Below are positions 60,261-64,000 of a stretch of DNA of 64,000 bases, piece after piece. The first letter of the stretch is position 1; every line of letters starts with the position of its first letter. Under the pieces are notes generated by a model. That model was not told the DNA's origin and made no database searches. It worked only from the letters and a program-made list of their open reading frames with translations. This stretch comes from Theocolax elegans (lineage: Eukaryota; Arthropoda; Insecta; Hymenoptera; Cerocephalidae): positions 40,037,313-40,101,312 of the forward strand of contig CM047426.1 in NCBI GenBank assembly GCA_026168455.1, in the 5' to 3' direction. A program made the position numbers and the translations under genes.

Positions 60261-61340
60261 TCATGAAAGCAACTTGTTCAAATCATCCTCAGTTACAATG
60301 CGAAAACTCTCAGATTTATCGTTTTTACGCACAAATATGGCACTGTCACGAGTCCAAATATACTTATACTTAAGCGGCTCAAGCTTACTTTTTACCAATA
60401 AGCGTAACTCATGAACGGCCGGAGGCAAAAGCTCATATAGATTAACTGGCTTCGATGAGAAATTTCCAGCATTTTCAACAAGACTACCATAAGTAATATT
60501 ACCAAACTTGCGTTTAACTTCGAAGACATAATTCCGCACCTCAGACTGCTTGAACCGAATAATAAACGATTTTGTGCCTGCATTACCTGAAGAGGGTTGA
60601 TTAACAAGCAAAGGCAATGAGACATTTTGTGTATGTTTGAAGGGAAACGGACGAACTTCAAGAATATCACCGTGCAGACGATCAAGCCCGAGAACATGTA
60701 AAATATTCCTTGCTAAATCCATAAGAGGGATATCACATGCCGCAGGAATACCTGTGACTTTAATCTGAGTATTGGGCACCGCTCTAACATGCATATCCTT
60801 GAGTTGCGCAACCTCCGAACGTATAAGCACATTCTCACTTTCCAAATCCGTAATTCTCTGATGTTGCTGCTCTATAATACTCATAAAATTGTCCAATCGC
60901 GTATTAATTAATTGGGTATTCTCTTTCCCACTATTAAAAAGGAATGCCGATTGCTGTGAAGGGGTCATTGACTCCCAATTTACCGGTAAATTCATGTTCT
61001 CAACAAATGATGTACTAACAGGAGCAGTACAAGAAATCGGATTTAGGCCGGGAGAAGATGCAACAACAAGATCACGAGTAACGTCCATTGACAAATTACG
61101 AGCAGAAGAAGACAAGATGTTTGTTTCCTTGATTTTCAGCAATTTCACGTAAGAGGATTTGTCAATAGAATTCCCAATTCTTAAGGCACAACATAGATCA
61201 GCAGGTTTATTTTGCAAATATCGAGTGACACATCCCGGATGAAAAATATTACCACATTGATCACATAGTTTGAGTAGGCTCGCAATATTTTGTGAACAAC
61301 GAGCACATTTGCCAACTTTTGATTTTGGCCTACCACCCAT
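60261..61340 (-). CDS. ORF1 protein, PHD-like finger + coiled coil (family A copy 2)
   Basis: A complete 359-codon frame starting MGGRPKSKVGKCARC. Residues 12-37 form a C-x2-C-x10-C-x2-C-x4-H-x2-C finger (Cys12, 15, 26, 29, His34, Cys37), a PHD-like module known from ORF1 proteins of some CR1-group elements. Residues about 145-190 are a likely coiled coil (SIIEQQHQRITDLESEN), followed by an RRM-like part (VRAVPNTQIKVTGIP). It likely coats element RNA. The frame ends TGA (60261-60263), immediately followed by CTG and 20-odd more open codons into ORF2. Confidence 0.85.
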   Translation of the reverse strand: MGGRPKSKVGKCARCSQNIASLLKLCDQCGNIFHPGCVTRYLQNKPADLCCALRIGNSIDKSSYVKLLKIKETNILSSSARNLSMDVTRDLVVASSPGLNPISCTAPVSTSFVENMNLPVNWESMTPSQQSAFLFNSGKENTQLINTRLDNFMSIIEQQHQRITDLESENVLIRSEVAQLKDMHVRAVPNTQIKVTGIPAACDIPLMDLARNILHVLGLDRLHGDILEVRPFPFKHTQNVSLPLLVNQPSSGNAGTKSFIIRFKQSEVRNYVFEVKRKFGNITYGSLVENAGNFSSKPVNLYELLPPAVHELRLLVKSKLEPLKYKYIWTRDSAIFVRKNDKSESFRIVTEDDLNKLLS

Positions 61341-61893
61341 CTATAAAATGATTGACCTACAATTCATTTATATAATATTCAAACCTCAGCATACCTTACA
61401 TAGTACTGCACTCATCAGCAACTTGCATACAAATACATTAAACGCAGAATAATAATACATACAAACACACACAGCATAAATCCTTCACTGACACGCAAGT
61501 ACAAATATTAATAACACAGTCATAAATATTCGTAATACTTAGCAGCAATAATAATATTACAATTTATCGCAATTTAAGTTAATTTACGCAGTATATACAC
61601 TCAACTTGCATCTATTAAAAATCAGATAGTTGGCACTTTACAATTATCTATTTATAAGTCACTACAAGTCAACCACTCAGTTTACGCAAAAGTTAACAAA
61701 CAGAATATAATTTAAAAAGCATACACAACGAAAAGTAGAGTATTACAACTACAGCCAACAATTTCAACATAAGCATGTAGTAAATTTCGTTATAAAAATG
61801 CACACAAATATAAGTAATATAAAGTGAAAATAAATATTTCAAGCACAGTTCAAAAGTGAACGCAACAGAATATTAGCCTAATGTTCATATCAA

Positions 61894-61955
<62 letters not shown>

Positions 61956-62623
61956 TGATATAAGTATTGATGTCGACATTTCAAAACAAATAGGCGCTTT
62001 AGATATTAATTTGTTGTATCAATTAAATTCGACTAAAGCAGTGATCAAAGATACCAATGTATAATAATACAATTTGAACTACAATATTAAAATCAATATT
62101 AAAATTAAATTTGTCTAAAAACTAAATGGTGTCGACATCTAATGATTGGTACGATAAGAATAATTTAATTTATATTATGATAAGTAATAAGTCTTAAAGT
62201 TAATATCTCTATTACCGACTGTCGGTAACTCACTCGCCACGTGTCGATTTAAAAACTTGAGGTAAAAACATAACCTAAAACAATCGACAGACACACTTTT
62301 TCACTTTTTTAAACAATTAATGTTGACACTGCACTACCAAACTTTCCAAAACATCACAACAAAGGTGCTCCTCACTCCCACTGGAAACTAATCGTCTTAG
62401 TCAAGGCAGGTGATGAATTTACTTTGGAACGTGATTTAAGAGCGTGTACACATCAGAAGTCTCTCATGGCCAAATTAATGCAATTTCATCCTTGCATTAT
62501 AGTTTAAAACATACTGGCCGTATTGAGGACTTCTTCCTGTAATTTGCCTCCAAGGAGTACAAAAGAAAATATATTAGAACTCAAGTAATTTGAGAGCTGA
62601 GTATAGGACGATGTTAGCGCTTA

Positions 62624-62628
<5 letters not shown>
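61341..62628 (-). promoter_or_regulatory. 5'UTR of family A copy 2
   Basis: Noncoding and AT-rich. It is alignable with 44360-44565 plus 49840-50940 in copy 1. It contains an AT dinucleotide microsatellite (61898-61955), the palindrome/CACGTG module (62212-62243) and ends TTACCAAG at the GA tract. Promoter activity is expected internally for a non-LTR element but is not demonstrated by sequence. Confidence 0.6.

Positions 62629-62692
<64 letters not shown>
62628..62692. repeat. (GA)n microsatellite
   Basis: Nearly pure GA between the 5' end of family A copy 2 and the 3' tail of another non-LTR fragment. Confidence 0.98.
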
Positions 62693-62696
<4 letters not shown>

Positions 62697-62923
62697 ATAG
62701 ATAGAATCTTTATTTGGTATTACGGGGAAAAATCCTCGTATACATATTATGAATATAATCTGCGCAGTAACAAATAAGGTAAAAGTCCCTGTTAATAAAC
62801 GATTTTTAACATGTTTTTTGTTCCGATCTCAATAAAAAATTGAAATAAGCATCAATGTTGGAAATTTGTATACCATTCGATGCGTGTATTCTTTCTGAAC
62901 AATTACCAACTAGAATGGTACGT
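62693..62923 (-). mobile_element. 3' end fragment of a non-LTR element
   Basis: Ends in a (TATC)n-type tail next to (GA)n and carries TACGGGGAAAAATCCTCGTA, paralleling the family B 3' UTR hairpin (GGGGAAAACCCC). A short open segment (SRTILVGNCSERIHASNG) resembles a non-LTR C-terminus. Truncated at about 62923, where the next element's tail begins. Confidence 0.5.
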
Positions 62924-64000
62924 GAGATTGATTGATTGATTGATTTGAGTTTATTTGGCCTTGGGGTTGAGACCCCGTAGGCACTAAAAATAAAATACAG
63001 TGTGACTTGATCACAATAAAATATAAAATATAAAAACAATATAAAAACAATAAACGTGTATAAATAAAAATAAAACAATAACAATAATAAAAACAAATTA
63101 TATACAAAAAATTAATTTTAGCTGAGTATAAAACATATTTCGCAGTAACCTTGTACAATATATAATGATAATTTGATGATTAAATTACATAAATGAATTT
63201 TCGCAGTAATACATTTGTAGGACTTAATCTAGGTTGAGGTGAGGGATCTGAGGAGCTGTTAAGCCCTCATTTCGCACCCTGTTTTCCCAGGCAGTTTTGT
63301 CAAGTCCAAACAGGTGATTGAATAATGTATTCTTGAAATGAATGATAGATGAAGTGTCGAATGAAAATGTAGGAAATTCGTTGATGATTTTAGATGCAGT
63401 AATGACAAATGACTTGTTTAGAGCCTCTGTGCGAGGAGGAAGATAATGTAGTAATTTTAATATATAAGTAATATTGAGATGCCATCTTGGCCAGATGCGT
63501 TTGAACGTAGACGTTGTAGAGCCAGAGAAAATGAATCTAAGCTGATGTGCGAGAAATAAAAACGTGTATCTGTATTTATAACCGGGCCCTGAAGGAGGGA
63601 AGACTTCTTAGAAACTTGATCACCTTTGTAATATCTATTAAGAATGTCCGGGGACACAGGAAGAGTCGCGGTAGTTAAAGTAAGACCCTTTACACCTAGT
63701 TGATCTATAACTTTCCAAATCGCCTTGCTGTTATTGCACGAACGAAATTTAGTACAAAAGTAATGGAACCTGGCATTCCTGATAACACACTTTACTCTAT
63801 TTCGCAGCCGATTGAAGACGAGACGGAGACTAGACAACCTATGACGTTTATACTTCCGGTAAGCTTTATCGCGCGCAAAGATGAGACTCTTAATTTCGTC
63901 AGTTATCCAAGCAGGAGACCTTTTACGCGGGGTGATGGTAACCAACGGGGCATGCAAACTATAAGTTTCGATAAGCATGGAAGAAAAAGATTGAACCCTT
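62924..64000 (-). mobile_element. CR1-like element, family C, internally deleted
   Basis: The 3' end carries a (TCAA)n tail (62924-62945) and a GGCCTTGGGGTTGAGACCCC hairpin. The endonuclease-to-RT linker is open at 63978-63457 (ETYSLHAPLVTITPRKRSPA, AYRKYKRHRLSSLRLVFNRL, and SGQDGISILL near RT domain 2). It then jumps directly at about 63455 to the C-terminal region (LHYLPPRTEALNKSFVITAS ... PHLNLD-stop near 63220), so almost the whole RT is deleted. The C-terminus is clearly related to that of family B. The element runs off the right window edge. Confidence 0.75.

Larger units (their letters stand above)
55655..62628 (-). mobile_element. CR1-like non-LTR retrotransposon, family A copy 2
   Basis: Full-length structure on the minus strand: 5' UTR (62628-61341, with an AT dinucleotide run at about 61898-61955), ORF1 (61340-60261), ORF2 (60260 to 56040, interrupted by a solo LTR), and a 3' UTR ending like copy 1 at a (GA)n tract. 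It is flanked at both ends by (GA)n. This is the better-preserved family A copy. Confidence 0.9.

Overview
This is a eukaryotic, almost certainly arthropod (probably insect) window: AT-rich, intron-style splice sites, and a dense mixture of animal transposon families (Penelope-like, CR1-like, piggyBac, Tc1/mariner, a CACTA-like TIR element, Helitron debris). No conventional host protein gene is convincingly visible. The only host-like coding candidate is a 55-codon two-exon ORF (21677-21935) downstream of a CpG-rich stretch. It is best read as pericentromeric or otherwise repeat-rich chromatin.

Layout. 1-1620: minisatellite of ~90-99 bp units, each an imperfect palindrome. 2520-2900: isolated GC-richer island. 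3020-12895: ~47-unit satellite, ~210 bp per unit, each carrying a long GC-rich hairpin, with nested higher-order duplications. 13651-13863: full-length foldback MITE. 14028-20541: nested inverted pairs; the inner one (14897-19735) is a 4.8 kb element with ~245 bp TIRs, a ~1.07 kb tandem duplication carrying Helitron zinc-finger remnants and a small MITE, and a 197-bp tandem repeat. 20550-21935: CpG-rich putative promoter plus the small spliced ORF. 22415-28008: Tc1 element with ~430 bp TIRs, split transposase, and a perfect histone-mRNA 3' stem-loop. 28480-31550: piggyBac element with TTAA duplications and a 42-bp minisatellite. 31672-37580: Penelope-like cluster with inverted terminal repeats carrying hammerhead-type motifs and a 13-bp flanking repeat. 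38607-39103: piggyBac-type MITE.

40065-64000 is a run of minus-strand CR1-like non-LTR retrotransposons separated by (GA)n tracts: family A copy 1 (40065-50940), family B (51061-55306), family A copy 2 (55655-62628), a short fragment, and an internally deleted family C element (62924 to window end). A 5.2 kb TIR element sits in the 5'UTR of family A copy 1 and carries an internally deleted CACTA-like transposase gene diverging from a six-exon BEN-domain-like (pseudo)gene. A solo LTR (56624-57943, 4-bp target duplication) interrupts ORF2 of family A copy 2.

Most elements are decayed by frameshifts, stops and deletions. Points most worth attention: the BEN gene inside a TIR element; an in-frame UGA followed by CUR joining ORF1 and ORF2 in both family A copies; the histone stem-loop inside the Tc1 element; the palindromic satellite; and insertion of the non-LTR elements at (GA)n. 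Several near-identical duplications, some with scattered single-base indels, may be assembly artefacts, so copy numbers should be treated with care.
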